Source: an uncultured Alphaproteobacteria bacterium (lineage in GTDB: Bacteria > Pseudomonadota > Alphaproteobacteria > MPNO01 > UBA2964). Taken from it: a stretch of 64,000 nucleotides of DNA. The stretch covers positions 1-64,000 of the forward strand of contig OX638326.1 in assembly GCA_951812775.1 (NCBI GenBank). The letters run 5' to 3'. Numbering within the stretch: position 1 is the first letter of the stretch; every line of letters starts with the position of its first letter. This document shows positions 45,424 through 54,618 of this stretch, in pieces. A program made the translations under genes and the position numbers. The notes below the pieces were generated by a model that was not told the DNA's origin, ran no database searches, and worked only from the letters and a program-made list of their open reading frames with translations.

Positions 45424-45888
45424 ATGGCGGATGCACCGCATATAATGATCGTTGAGTCGCGATACTATGAAGATATCGCACAAGAACTGATTACCAGCGT
45501 TATGAAAGAGCTTGATGATGCCGGTGCTGGTTATGAACGGTTTGAAGTGCCTGGGGCGTTTGAAATCCCGACGGCGATTAAGTATGCCATTCGGTCAATG
45601 GATTTTTACTCCGCTCGTCAACGTTTCGACGGTTATATCGCACTTGGTTGCGTCATTCGGGGGCAAACCTCGCACTATGATTATGTTTGTGGTGAGAGTG
45701 CCCGCGGTCTTCAGGACCTGGCCTTGCAATATTCACTGGCTCTAGGATACGGCATTCTCACCGTGGAAAACCAAGACCAGGCAATGGCGCGCGCCAAGCG
45801 TAGCGAGCAGGATAGAGGAGGGCACGCCGCCCGAGCCTGTCTGCGAATGATCGAGCTAAAGCGTCATTTTCACCTCTATCCACGATGA
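45424..45888 (+). CDS. ribH: 6,7-dimethyl-8-ribityllumazine synthase
   Basis: A 154-residue enzyme condensing DHBP with the ribitylaminouracil to give lumazine. Motifs: FEVPGAFEIPTAIKYA (about 40-55), YIALGCVIRGQTSHYDYVC (about 77-95), and GILTVENQDQAMAR (about 119-132). Its stop overlaps the nusB start by 4 bp. Confidence 0.95.
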   Translation: MADAPHIMIVESRYYEDIAQELITSVMKELDDAGAGYERFEVPGAFEIPTAIKYAIRSMDFYSARQRFDGYIALGCVIRGQTSHYDYVCGESARGLQDLALQYSLALGYGILTVENQDQAMARAKRSEQDRGGHAARACLRMIELKRHFHLYPR

Positions 45889-46430
45889 CGGAAACGCCCG
45901 ACGTCCATCCCGGTAAAAAGCCGGCTTCAAGGACTAAGCGACGGGCAACGGTACGGCATAGGGCGGCCCGTCTTGCCGCCGTCCAAGCACTCTATCAAAT
46001 CGATTTCAGCGGAGCCTCTGTAAACGCCGTAATCGAAGAGTTTCGCGTTCACCGTCTCGGGGCGGCAGACCAAGAGGTTAGCGGTGGCGCAAAAGCAAAT
46101 GATGTCCTTTTTCAGGAGCTGGTAAGAGGAGCTATTAGCCGACAGGACGAGATTGATGTTCATGTAGGTGAGGCGCTTGATGATAGTTGGCCTTTGGACA
46201 GGATCGCCATCGTTATGCGGTGTATTTTACGTGTCGGTACTTTTGAGCTGATTTCGCGATTTGATGTCCCGGCACGTGTCGTAGTCAAAGAATATGTCGA
46301 TCTAGCACATTCCTTTTTCTCTGGCGGAGAGCCCGGGATGGTAAATGGAGTGCTTGATAAGCTCGCCCATTTGTTGCGGCCAGGTGAATTGGAGGCGCGG
46401 CTTGAACGACGCGAAAAATCGTCCGAGTGA
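45885..46430 (+). CDS. nusB: Transcription antitermination protein NusB
   Basis: A 181-residue protein with a basic N-terminal extension (about 1-25) before the helical NusB core (RHRAARLAAVQALYQIDFSG). The conserved DVPARVVVKEYVDLAHSFFSGGEPGMVNGVLDKLA block forms the C-terminal part (listed in segments about 128-162). It binds boxA RNA with NusE. It overlaps ribH and is overlapped by thiL by 29 bp. Confidence 0.93.
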   Translation: MTETPDVHPGKKPASRTKRRATVRHRAARLAAVQALYQIDFSGASVNAVIEEFRVHRLGAADQEVSGGAKANDVLFQELVRGAISRQDEIDVHVGEALDDSWPLDRIAIVMRCILRVGTFELISRFDVPARVVVKEYVDLAHSFFSGGEPGMVNGVLDKLAHLLRPGELEARLERREKSSE

Positions 46431-47394
46431 ATTCGACTTAATCGGAGAGCTTCTCGTCCCCCTCGCTAAATCTCAAAGGGGTGCCGACGGGTTACAGGAC
46501 GATTGTGCGTCATTGGCCATAAATAGCGACTGCGAAGCGCTTTGTTCGATTGATACATTGGTCGCAGGCGTTCATTTTTTTGAGAATGATCCCGCCGACC
46601 TCATTGCACGGAAACTGTTACGTGTGAGTCTTTCTGATATAGCTGCGTCTGGTGGCGTGCCCAAAGGCTACTTGTTGGCTTTAAGCCTGCCTGACGATGT
46701 ATCCAACGAATGGTTACGGTTGTTTGCCAACGGCCTGGTTCAAGATCAGTCGGAATACGAAATTGGGCTTTTGGGTGGCGATACAACCTCAACATTGGGA
46801 CCCCTTACTTTAAGTTTAACCGCGATCGGCGAAGTTCCGATCGGTAGCACTGTTAGACGTTCCGGGGCAAAAAAAGGGGACGATATATTTGTTACCGGTA
46901 CAATTGGCGACGCCGCCCTTGCTCTTGATCAAATTAACGAAACCGGGCGTGACCAAACACGCGAAATTTATCGCGAACTGTATGATCGGTATCTCTTGCC
47001 AATACCCCGAACAAACATTGGGCCGCTCTTAATCGGTACGGCATCTGCTTGTGTCGATATTTCTGATGGTCTTTGTGCGGATCTGGAACATATTTGCGAT
47101 GCGTCGACTGTCGGTGCGTCTCTAACTCAGGCAGATATCCCAATTTCATCAACTGCGAGAAAACTCCTAAATAAAGATAGTTGGAACTGGCAGCGTGTCT
47201 TTGGTGGTGGCGATGACTATGAACTTCTATTTACCGCACCACTTATCAATCGGGAAAAAGTCCTGGAGATTGAAAAGAAAACGGGGGTCAGGATAACTCG
47301 GATTGGTACGGTCGTTTCTGAACCGACAATTTCAATTATGGATGCAGAAGGTAGCCCGGTAAAAATCGAAATGTTTGGCTGGAAACATTTCTAA
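46402..47394 (+). CDS. thiL: Thiamine-monophosphate kinase
   Basis: A 330-residue ATP-dependent kinase making thiamine diphosphate. The start is taken as TTG 46402 with GGAGG 7 bases upstream; an ATG at 46345 would lie deep inside nusB. Motifs: FDLIGELLVPLAK, DDCASLAI, SIDTLVAGVHFFEND (about 42-56), RKLLRVSLSDIAASGGVPKG (about 63-82), GGDTTSTLGPL, and SDGLCADLEHIC and GGGDDYELLFTAP near the C-terminus. All metal/ATP acidic residues seem intact. Confidence 0.94.
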   Translation: MNDAKNRPSEFDLIGELLVPLAKSQRGADGLQDDCASLAINSDCEALCSIDTLVAGVHFFENDPADLIARKLLRVSLSDIAASGGVPKGYLLALSLPDDVSNEWLRLFANGLVQDQSEYEIGLLGGDTTSTLGPLTLSLTAIGEVPIGSTVRRSGAKKGDDIFVTGTIGDAALALDQINETGRDQTREIYRELYDRYLLPIPRTNIGPLLIGTASACVDISDGLCADLEHICDASTVGASLTQADIPISSTARKLLNKDSWNWQRVFGGGDDYELLFTAPLINREKVLEIEKKTGVRITRIGTVVSEPTISIMDAEGSPVKIEMFGWKHF

Positions 47395-47493
47395 ATTTTT
47401 TTGGCGAAAATTTACGCTCTGTTTGCCATTAGGCGCTCATATTCAGGTCACGAGAACAGGTGTTTCTCGCTTAACCAGGAAATGAATGCGTTT

Positions 47494-47975
47494 ATGAAAT
47501 TTCGTTTCCTCCATATCTTCGTCTTGACGCTATCTCTTTCGGCGGCCTCAACATTTGTGACGATACCGTTCATTTCAAACGAAGCGGTTGCGGCAAATGC
47601 CAAAGGTAAAAAACCTAAGGGTGGCAAACGGTTGTCGGCAAATCGTTACTATACGCAAATCGTTACTATACAATGCGGCCATTTACATTGCCCTTGATTC
47701 AGAACGGAGTTGTGCTTGAACAGTTTACGATCATTATAGCGATGGAACTTGGTTTTGAGGATGCGCGGAGCGATGTGCATCGTATGGTCCCAAGATTTAG
47801 AAACGAAATGTACAAGACCTTGTACAGCCTGGTCACATTCAGACGGCGCGGCTCGTCGTTGCCTGATATCGAAATTTTTAAGAAGCGCCTGCTTCAAGTG
47901 GCGCATCGTGTGGCGTCCAAAAAATTGATCAAGAACCTTCTAATACAGCAGGCGTTCAAACGCGATATTCGCTAA
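47494..47975 (+). pseudogene. FliL-like secreted/membrane protein, frameshifted by a 17-bp tandem duplication
   Basis: The first part (from ATG 47494) has a hydrophobic signal/anchor (FLHIFVLTLSLSAASTF) and a Lys/Gly-rich stretch, then runs out of frame into a stop at 47697. The rest continues in another frame from about 47673. Between them the 17-bp unit gcaaatcgttactatac is present twice (47638-47654 and 47655-47671). Removing one copy restores a continuous reading: RLSANRYYTMRPFTLPLIQ. The restored protein is about 154 residues with a C-terminal domain like FliL (two beta strands, RFRNEMYKTLYSL helix, KRLLQVAHRV, LIKNLLIQQAFKR). It follows thiL and precedes hppA, where alphaproteobacteria often keep such a gene. 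Confidence 0.8.
47638..47671. repeat. Perfect 17-bp tandem duplication
   Basis: Two head-to-tail copies of gcaaatcgttactatac. Seventeen is not a multiple of three, so it disrupts the FliL-like gene. Confidence 0.97.
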
Positions 47976-48079
47976 TTTCGGTATATTTTTGCGATTCGGC
48001 GCGGGTGTTGCTTCATTAGATCTATTCTGGCATGTTCCGCGCGGTTTTCCGCGTTGCTACCGTCATGATCTGTTTTGGC

Positions 48080-48089
48080 GGGGGGGGGG
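48080..48089. repeat. G10 homopolymer upstream of hppA
   Basis: Ten consecutive G residues lie about 40 bp before the hppA start codon. Such runs are prone to slipped-strand length change and could affect promoter spacing or leader length; sequencing miscounts are also common there. Confidence 0.8.
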
Positions 48090-48129
48090 ACGCTGATTTT
48101 ACGACCTGATAAAACAAGGACCTAACTCC

Positions 48130-50223
48130 ATGTCAGCAGCATATTGGATTATACTACTTTGCGGCGCTTTGGCCGTAGTTTATGGCGCTTATGCCATTCG
48201 TGCCGTCACATCTGTAAGTGCCGGGAACGAACGCATGCAAGAGATCGCAACGGCGATTCAAGAGGGCGCCAACGCATATTTAAACCGCCAGTATACAACA
48301 ATTGCTGTTGTTGGTGTTCTTATGGGCATCGTTCTGGGCCTCGGACTAAACTGGTTCGTGGCCATTGGTTACTTTATCGGTGCCATACTCTCGGGCATTA
48401 CAGGTTATATCGGCATGAACGTTTCCGTTCGTGCAAATGTACGAACGGCTGATGCGGCCCGTACCGGTGGCCTTGCTCCGGCGCTCGACGTTGCTTTCAA
48501 ATCAGGCGCTGTGACAGGCATTCTGGTTGTCGGTCTAGGACTGCTCGGTGTTGCCGGGTATTTCTTCATCCTGCGTGGTGTATTTGATGCCGGAACGCCC
48601 GAAGGTATGCGCCATATACTTGAGGCTATGGTCGCCTTGGGTTTCGGCGCATCACTGATTTCGATCTTTGCCCGTCTTGGCGGCGGCATCTTCACGAAGG
48701 GTGCGGATGTTGGTGCTGATCTTGTCGGTAAGATTGAAGCTGGTATCCCCGAAGATGATCCGCGAAATGCAGCTGTGATTGCGGACAATGTTGGTGACAA
48801 TGTTGGCGACTGCGCCGGTATGGCAGCTGACCTATTTGAAACCTATGCCGTGACAATGGTCGCAACCATGCTTCTGGCGGTGATCTATTTCACCGGTGCG
48901 ATGCAGGATCTTCTGATTACGCTGCCGCTTCTGATTGGTGGTGTATGTATCCTTGGTTCCATCATCGGGTTTTTCTTTGTCCGTCTGGGCAGTGGAAACA
49001 ACATTATGGGTGCCTTGTATAAAGGCCTCATCGTTTCAATGATTGCATCTGCGATCCTGATTGGTGGTGTTATTTACTGGTTGTTTGGCTCGATGACCGC
49101 GGAGATTACTTCCGGGGTTGCCTCGCGTCATATGTTGTATTGCGCCCTTATTGGTCTGGCGGTAACCGGCCTTCTGGTGTGGATTACGGAATATTACACA
49201 GGCACCAATCATCGTCCGGTCAAAATGGTCGCGAAAGCTTCTGAAACCGGCCATGGCACCAACGTCATTCAGGGGCTCGCGATTTCGATGGAATCAACAG
49301 CGCTCCCTGTTTTGGTTATTTGTGCAGGTATTGTGACATCCTTTTTCTCTGCCGGCCTGTATGGCGTTGCAATCGCCGCGACGACGATGCTGGCTCTTGG
49401 CGGTGTGATCGTTGCTCTCGATGCGTACGGCCCGGTTACGGATAATGCCGGTGGTATTGCTGAAATGGCGGAACTGCCGGAAGAAGTGCGGAACTACACT
49501 GATGCTTTGGATGCTGTTGGTAACACGACAAAAGCCGTTACCAAGGGCTATGCAATCGGATCAGCCGCTCTGGCAGCATTGGTTCTGTTTGCGGCCTACA
49601 CGGCGGATATAGCGCATTATTTCCCGAACCTCGCCGGTAAGATCAAGTTCGAACTGCAGGACCCGTTTGTTGTAATCGGATTGTTCCTCGGTGGCTTGCT
49701 TCCTTACCTGTTCGGTGCCCTTGGCATGCAGGCAGTGGGCAGGGCCGCGGGCTCAGTGGTGATTGAAGTCCGTCGCCAGTTCAAAGAAATCCCCGGTATT
49801 ATGGAAGGCACAGCGAAGCCGGAATATGGCCGCGCTGTTGATCTTCTGACCAAATCAGCAATTAAAGAAATGATTGTTCCCTCTTTGCTTCCTGTCCTTG
49901 CTCCGATCATCGTGTTCTTTGTGTTCAAATGGATCGGCGGGATTGAGGCGGCTTTGACAACGCTTGGTGCACTGCTGCTTGGTACAATTGTAACCGGCAT
50001 CTTCGTGGCAATTTCCATGACCTCAGGTGGTGGTGCCTGGGATAATGCCAAGAAGCTGATTGAAGATGGCCACCATGGTGGCAAGGGCTCAGAAGCCCAT
50101 CATGCCGCTGTGACGGGTGATACGGTTGGCGATCCCTACAAGGATACGGCCGGACCGGCAATCAATCCGATGATTAAGATCATCAACATTGTCGCAATCC
50201 TTCTCTTGGCAATGGTCGCCTAG
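48130..50223 (+). CDS. hppA: H+-translocating membrane pyrophosphatase, K+-independent type
   Basis: A 697-residue integral membrane enzyme with about 16 helices that couples PPi hydrolysis to proton pumping. Active-site segments include [20 protein letters not shown] (about 182-201) with the Lys/Asp PPi site, [20 protein letters not shown] (about 204-223), and the C-terminal [18 protein letters not shown] block. The residue that separates classes is Lys in [10 protein letters not shown] (about 462-471), which marks the K+-independent class; K+-dependent enzymes have Ala. Preceded by a GGACC-type leader with a G10 run, and followed by an IS element inserted before its terminator. Confidence 0.96.
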   Translation: MSAAYWIILLCGALAVVYGAYAIRAVTSVSAGNERMQEIATAIQEGANAYLNRQYTTIAVVGVLMGIVLGLGLNWFVAIGYFIGAILSGITGYIGMNVSVRANVRTADAARTGGLAPALDVAFKSGAVTGILVVGLGLLGVAGYFFILRGVFDAGTPEGMRHILEAMVALGFGASLISIFARLGGGIFTKGADVGADLVGKIEAGIPEDDPRNAAVIADNVGDNVGDCAGMAADLFETYAVTMVATMLLAVIYFTGAMQDLLITLPLLIGGVCILGSIIGFFFVRLGSGNNIMGALYKGLIVSMIASAILIGGVIYWLFGSMTAEITSGVASRHMLYCALIGLAVTGLLVWITEYYTGTNHRPVKMVAKASETGHGTNVIQGLAISMESTALPVLVICAGIVTSFFSAGLYGVAIAATTMLALGGVIVALDAYGPVTDNAGGIAEMAELPEEVRNYTDALDAVGNTTKAVTKGYAIGSAALAALVLFAAYTADIAHYFPNLAGKIKFELQDPFVVIGLFLGGLLPYLFGALGMQAVGRAAGSVVIEVRRQFKEIPGIMEGTAKPEYGRAVDLLTKSAIKEMIVPSLLPVLAPIIVFFVFKWIGGIEAALTTLGALLLGTIVTGIFVAISMTSGGGAWDNAKKLIEDGHHGGKGSEAHHAAVTGDTVGDPYKDTAGPAINPMIKIINIVAILLLAMVA

Positions 50224-50235
50224 AGAAGCCGAATT

Positions 50236-51521
50236 GGACACCTCGAAGAACGTTCGGTTTGGCCGCTTGCGGCGTGATTTGACCGGGTGGGCGCGTCTGA
50301 GTGTCGGTTTTTCGAGCCGTTTTGCGTCGATTTGATCGGTTTAGCCGGTCGAACCGGCCGTTCCGGCGTCATGTGGGCGCACTTCGCCCCTGGAGCCAGA
50401 GGAAACGGCGCATGTTATACGCCAGATTGGTCATGCCGATCTTGGCCTCGGCCCGGGCGATGCCGATGGTCCGAACCGAGAGCGCCATCAAGCCTTTCTG
50501 ATGGGCGAAGACATGCTCGACGGCGGAGCGTACCGCCGAGCGCGCCGCGTTGGCCTTGGCCAGGGTCGCCGGCATCGGCTTGCCGCGCGGCTTGCGGAAG
50601 TGGATCTGGGAGCGCTTGCCTTGGCGCGCCAGCATCTTCTCGTTACGCTTGGACCGATAGGCGGTATCCGCCCAGACCGGGCTCGCCGTGTTCTCCGGAT
50701 CGATCAGACCGGCGAGCTGGCGGCCGTCATTGGCGGCGGCATCGGTGACGCGCCACTTGCGGATCAACCCGTGCCGCCGGTCCGTGGAGATGTGGTTCTT
50801 GTAGCCAAACGCCGGCACCATGATCTCCGGCCCCTTGGGGTGCCCATCCTCCAGACGCTTCACTCGGCCACGCTTCATGGTCCAGCGCGCATCCCGGTCT
50901 TTCTGGGCCAGCTTGGCCGGCTTGTCCTTCCACTCCTCTGGCACCTTGCCGGCCTTCAACGCCACCTTCTCCGGAACGCTGTTGCGCTGCCTGGGCGCCG
51001 CGACGATCGTGGCATCGACGATCTGGCCCGACAGCGCCAGGTAGCCATGGCCGCGCAGGTGTTCGTCGAAGCGATCGAACAACGCCTCGATCGCCTTGGC
51101 CTGCACCAGCAACTCACGGAACAGCCAGATCGTCTTGGCGTCCGGCACCCGGGCGTGAAGCCCCAGGCCCAGGAACCGCATGAAAGACAGCCGGTCGCGG
51201 ATCTGGAACTCGGTTTGATCATCCGAGAGATTGTATAGTGCCTGCAACACCAGGATCTTGAACATCAGAACGGGGTCATAGGGAGGCCGGCCACCCTGGC
51301 GCCGGTCCGAGCGACGTAGCGCCCGGATCAAGGGCCGGCGAAACAACTCGAAATCGACCAACTCACCAAGCCGAAGCAACGGATCACCCGCCGCCGACAG
51401 TGCCGCGTAACGCTCATCAAGATCGAAAAAACCGGGCTGATCCGACATTCCATCCTCCATCAAGCCGATGAGAGAAGTGAAGCAGATCATGGCCAAAATG
51501 ACGAGGTTTTTAGAGGCGCCC
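50236..51521. mobile_element. IS5-family insertion sequence (about 1.29 kb)
   Basis: The element carries one transposase gene and is noticeably more GC-rich than its surroundings. The proposed ends form an imperfect inverted repeat: ggacacctcgaagaac at the left against gggcgcctctaaaaac (complement of the right end), 11 of 16 positions equal. No target-site duplication could be recognised, so the boundaries are approximate by a few bases. It separates the hppA stop codon from the hppA terminator hairpin. Confidence 0.7.
50369..51448 (-). CDS. IS5-family DDE transposase
   Basis: A 359-residue transposase starting at ATG 51448 (MSDQPGFFDLDE); a longer frame to 51523 reaches into the terminal repeat. 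It has an N-terminal DUF772-type domain (GGRPPYDPVLMFKILVLQAL, about 53-72). The DDE catalytic residues fit DATIVAAP (Asp about 145), WADTAYRSKRNE (Asp about 260) and SAVEHVFAHQKGLMAL (Glu about 314). The gene appears complete with no stops, so the element may be active. It is antisense to hppA. A long plus-strand frame over it is a codon-bias shadow of GC-rich DNA. Confidence 0.92.
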   Translation of the reverse strand: MSDQPGFFDLDERYAALSAAGDPLLRLGELVDFELFRRPLIRALRRSDRRQGGRPPYDPVLMFKILVLQALYNLSDDQTEFQIRDRLSFMRFLGLGLHARVPDAKTIWLFRELLVQAKAIEALFDRFDEHLRGHGYLALSGQIVDATIVAAPRQRNSVPEKVALKAGKVPEEWKDKPAKLAQKDRDARWTMKRGRVKRLEDGHPKGPEIMVPAFGYKNHISTDRRHGLIRKWRVTDAAANDGRQLAGLIDPENTASPVWADTAYRSKRNEKMLARQGKRSQIHFRKPRGKPMPATLAKANAARSAVRSAVEHVFAHQKGLMALSVRTIGIARAEAKIGMTNLAYNMRRFLWLQGRSAPT

Positions 51522-51536
51522 ATCTGCTTAAAGTAG

Positions 51537-51563
51537 AAAGCCCCGGCTAATCGCCGGGGCTTT
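51537..51563 (+). terminator. hppA terminator, displaced by the IS element
   Basis: A perfect 11-bp stem (aaagccccggc / gccggggcttt) with a 5-base loop and a run of T. It lies right after the IS and was probably the original terminator of hppA; it also closes bamE from the other side, though with a weaker U-run. Confidence 0.88.
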
Positions 51564-51586
51564 TTTATTGATTTAAAAATTCTGAC

Positions 51587-52051
51587 TTAGCGATCTCTGT
51601 CGGCACTTGGGTCACCAAATTTCCCGATATTGCCGATGATCTGCTGAATAAAGGTGAGTTCCTTACCCTTGGTCGGGGTTTCGCGCTCAACGAGCTCGAT
51701 TTCTTTTTGTTTGGTCACGTCGACTTCCTGGATTTTTTGCACGACACCTTTTTTGTCAAAATGAACGGTGAGGACCTTTCTTTCGAGTAATTCAGGTTTG
51801 AAGAAAGAGACGGACTTAACGCGTCCACTAATGTAATACCAAACCGCATTATCGAATGTCGCAATCGTCGACGGGGCACCTAAACGCCGCTCAACATCAC
51901 GTTGCTTGTGGACACCGGGTTTTAGTTCCGCGACGAGCTTGGTATCTGGGACATTGCCACGAACATCAATCTGCTCTTCGCAGCCCGCTGTCACCGCAAC
52001 AATAACAGTGCTTGCCAGAAGCCAGGGAAGGATTTTTTTTCGTATTTCCAT
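51587..52051 (-). CDS. bamE: Outer-membrane assembly lipoprotein BamE
   Basis: A 154-residue lipoprotein. The start is taken as ATG 52051 (MEIRKKILPW); a longer frame to 52366 runs into the divergent gene. The signal peptide ends in the lipobox VTAGC (Cys near residue 22). The SmpA/OmlA domain shows LKPGVHKQRDVERRLGAPSTI (about 47-67) and VWYYISGRV (about 74-82). It is part of the BAM complex that inserts beta-barrels into the outer membrane. It is divergent from the cytochrome bc1 chaperone gene (92-bp gap), the normal alphaproteobacterial order. Confidence 0.9.
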   Translation of the reverse strand: MEIRKKILPWLLASTVIVAVTAGCEEQIDVRGNVPDTKLVAELKPGVHKQRDVERRLGAPSTIATFDNAVWYYISGRVKSVSFFKPELLERKVLTVHFDKKGVVQKIQEVDVTKQKEIELVERETPTKGKELTFIQQIIGNIGKFGDPSADRDR

Positions 52052-52143
52052 TTGGTTGACCGCTATCACATTTGCCTGCCAATACATATAGTCGTTCAGA
52101 TGACGCAAGAAAAGCAGCCTGATAGGCTTTGGAGATAAATCGA

Positions 52144-52698
52144 ATGGCAATTTTTGGCCGTAAGAAACCGGAAGATGAAGCGCACGCCCTATATGTGTCG
52201 GCGGTAACGCAAGCGCGTCAGCCCTATCTCTTCGAAGAATTCGGCGTCCCGGACTCGGTCGATGGGCGGTTTGATATGATTTCACTCCATATATTTCTTG
52301 TGTTACGGCGTTTGAAAGCGGACGTCGACAAATCGGCAGATCTTGCGCAATGCCTGTTTGATACAATGTTCGCGGACATGGACAGATCGCTCAGAGAGAT
52401 GGGGGCAGGTGATCTCGGCGTTGGCCGCCGGGTAAAAGCAATGGTGACCGCTTTTTACGGCCGGTTATCAGCCTATGAAAAGGCGTTGTCGGGAAATGAT
52501 CGGGCGGCTCTGGCTGAAGCGATCATTCGAAATATATTTCGGGATGATACTGAAAAGTCTAAAGAAGCGGGTAAAATCGCCTCCTATGTATTGTGGCTGG
52601 CTAAAGAACTAGAAGATTGCACGTTGGAAGACCTAATGGCCGGACATTTGAAGTTTCCGGAGATTGTCCCGCTGGAAACTTTTGATGTTGCGGAGTAA
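52144..52698 (+). CDS. Ubiquinol-cytochrome c chaperone (CBP3/UQCC1 family)
   Basis: A 184-residue protein read from ATG 52144 with GGAG 11 bases upstream. The domain has the family-like RQPYLFEEFGVPDSVDGRFD (about 27-46) and FDMISLHIFLVLRRLK and FDTMFADMDRSLREMGAGD blocks. It helps assemble the cytochrome bc1 complex, probably by handling cytochrome b. It lies before DUF177 and rpmF in the same order as in many alphaproteobacteria. Confidence 0.88.
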   Translation: MAIFGRKKPEDEAHALYVSAVTQARQPYLFEEFGVPDSVDGRFDMISLHIFLVLRRLKADVDKSADLAQCLFDTMFADMDRSLREMGAGDLGVGRRVKAMVTAFYGRLSAYEKALSGNDRAALAEAIIRNIFRDDTEKSKEAGKIASYVLWLAKELEDCTLEDLMAGHLKFPEIVPLETFDVAE

Positions 52699-52703
52699 AA
52701 ATT

Positions 52704-53231
52704 ATGGTTGGCGCCCCGGAACCAGAATTTTCTTTTATTATTCATCCTTCTGAATTGACGGATAAAGAGGTCAAATACGAATTGTCTGCCGAATCAGCTG
52801 AATGTGCGACATTGGCGGAACGGTTTGGATTGTTGGCAATTGAGAGGTTTGAGTCGGTATTGACGATCAAATTCTTGAAGCGTGAGAAGGCAATTCGGCT
52901 TCGTGGTAGGCTGGAAGCTACCGTGGTTCAGAGTTGTGTCGTGTCTATGGCATCTGTTGAGAACACCGTAAACGAAGAATTTGAGATACTTTTTCGTGAA
53001 GAAAATCAAATAGATAAAGATGAGGTCGATGAAATCGTCGAGTTCGAGCCATACTCGAATGACGAAATTGATATCGAAGAGATCGTCTTTGAAGAGCTCG
53101 CCTTGGCGCTCGACCCATATCCCAGATCGCCGCAAATCGCCGATGAGTTACTGGGGCCTTACTTGCCTGAGCCTGAAGACCCGGCGACGAAACCTTTTGC
53201 GGCACTGGCGGCTCTCAAACGAACGAAGTAG
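52704..53231 (+). CDS. DUF177 (YceD-like) protein
   Basis: A 175-residue acidic protein, 5 bp after the chaperone gene. The recognisable block is RLRGRLEATVVQSCVVSMASV, followed by an acidic patch and DIEEIVFEELALALDPYPRSP, the highly conserved end of YceD/DUF177. YceD proteins are linked to 23S rRNA/large-subunit biogenesis and are almost always next to rpmF, as here. The usual second Cys of the C..C pair is replaced by Ser/Val, which occurs in alphaproteobacteria. Confidence 0.88.
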   Translation: MVGAPEPEFSFIIHPSELTDKEVKYELSAESAECATLAERFGLLAIERFESVLTIKFLKREKAIRLRGRLEATVVQSCVVSMASVENTVNEEFEILFREENQIDKDEVDEIVEFEPYSNDEIDIEEIVFEELALALDPYPRSPQIADELLGPYLPEPEDPATKPFAALAALKRTK

Positions 53232-53352
53232 AATGCCTAAATGATTTAACGCTACCAAAGGGGCTAAAAGGCAATGATGTTGCTTGCCGTGGCGGTAGAA
53301 CTTAGGTATGAGAACAGCCGCTTTGCCACGATCTGGACTTGGAATTTGAACT

Positions 53353-53535
53353 ATGGCTGTACCCAAGAAGAAAACCTCGAAATCGCGCCGCAATATGCGT
53401 CGCTCGCATCATGCCCTGACAGGAGACGCGAATGTTGAATGTCCCAATTGCGGCGAGCTTAAACGCCCCCATCATGTGTGTGGGGCGTGTGGCTATTATC
53501 GTGAACGTGAAGTTGTTGAAGCGACCGGCGTTTAA
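53353..53535 (+). CDS. rpmF: 50S ribosomal protein L32
   Basis: A 60-residue ribosomal protein beginning [20 protein letters not shown] and ending with the zinc-ribbon-like [20 protein letters not shown], with both Cys pairs kept. It is followed by plsX. Confidence 0.96.
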   Translation: MAVPKKKTSKSRRNMRRSHHALTGDANVECPNCGELKRPHHVCGACGYYREREVVEATGV

Positions 53536-53574
53536 CTCCGCGATTTTTTCTGAAACAAGCGAACGGAACCCGAA

Positions 53575-54618
53575 TTGAGTCCGCGGCTGATGATCGCATT
53601 AGATGCAATGGGCGGTGACGACGCCCCTGATATCGTCGTTGAAGGCGCGGCACTTGCACGCGTTCGTTTTCCTGATGTGCATTTTCTTCTATTTGGCGAT
53701 GAGAAACGTATCGCACCGCTGATTGAACAGCACGACAAGCTCAAAGCCTCCGTTACAATTCACCATACTGACGATGCTGTCAGTTCTGAGGAACGGCCTA
53801 CAGTCGCGCTCCGGCAAGGCCGGAACTCCAGTATGCAGCTCGCGATTAACGCAGTTAATTCCGGAGAGGCTGCGGGGATCGTCTCTGCAGGTAATACCGG
53901 TGCCCTTATGGCAATGGCAAAGGTTTCGCTTAAGATGCTGCCCGGGATCGATAGACCCGCAATTGCGGCGCCTTGTCCGACAAAGGTTGGAGAAAGTGTC
54001 ATGCTTGATCTCGGCGCTAATGTCGAAGGAAATGCAGAAAATCTGGTTCAATTTGGAATGCTTGGTGCCGCATTTGCAAGAACCGTATTTGGTAAGGAAC
54101 AACCAAGCGTAGGTTTGCTTAACGTTGGTGCGGAAGAGGTGAAGGGTCGTGATGCCGTACGGCAGGCCGCCGCGATTTTTAGGGAACGAAAACTTCCTTT
54201 CACATTTCATGGTTTTGTTGAGGGCGACGATATCGGCGCCGGAACAGTCGATGTTTTCGTCGTTGATGGGTTTACCGGCAATATTACTTTGAAGACCCTG
54301 GAGGGGACGGTTCGTCTATACACCGAGTATTTGCGACAAGCCTTCAAAAGTTCGCTGGTCGCTAAGTTCGCCTATTTTCTTGCCCGACAGGCTTTTGCCA
54401 AGATGCGTGCTCGAATCGATCCACGGCGATATAACGGAGCAACCTTTCTTGGGCTAAATGGCGTCGTTGTAAAGAGTCATGGCGGGACGGATGCATTCGG
54501 CTTTGCTAATGCAATTGGCGTTGCCGTAGATATGGCAGCGAACGATATCAACGATTTCATTATGCGCGAACTGGCCGAATATGGTGAACAAGAAGTCCCT
54601 CAGGCGCAATTGGGATGA
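53575..54618 (+). CDS. plsX: Phosphate acyltransferase PlsX
   Basis: A 347-residue enzyme making acyl-phosphate from acyl-ACP for phospholipid synthesis. The frame starts at TTG 53575; ATG 53590 (MIALDAMGG) is an alternative. Motifs: [25 protein letters not shown] (about 102-113), [11 protein letters not shown] (about 180-190), and [14 protein letters not shown] (about 225-238). It overlaps fabH by 4 bp, the classic plsX-fabH pairing. Confidence 0.94.
   Translation: MSPRLMIALDAMGGDDAPDIVVEGAALARVRFPDVHFLLFGDEKRIAPLIEQHDKLKASVTIHHTDDAVSSEERPTVALRQGRNSSMQLAINAVNSGEAAGIVSAGNTGALMAMAKVSLKMLPGIDRPAIAAPCPTKVGESVMLDLGANVEGNAENLVQFGMLGAAFARTVFGKEQPSVGLLNVGAEEVKGRDAVRQAAAIFRERKLPFTFHGFVEGDDIGAGTVDVFVVDGFTGNITLKTLEGTVRLYTEYLRQAFKSSLVAKFAYFLARQAFAKMRARIDPRRYNGATFLGLNGVVVKSHGGTDAFGFANAIGVAVDMAANDINDFIMRELAEYGEQEVPQAQLG

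Noticed and set aside
42043..45888. FMN riboswitch controlling the rib genes
   Set aside because: The rib genes lie within a continuous operon with gaps of 0-23 bp, leaving no room for an aptamer; none was seen upstream of rpiB either.
50501..51238. A 245-codon plus-strand frame inside the IS element
   Set aside because: It is antisense to a complete DDE transposase with all catalytic motifs, and GC-rich DNA commonly gives such open shadows; no RBS or domain supports it.
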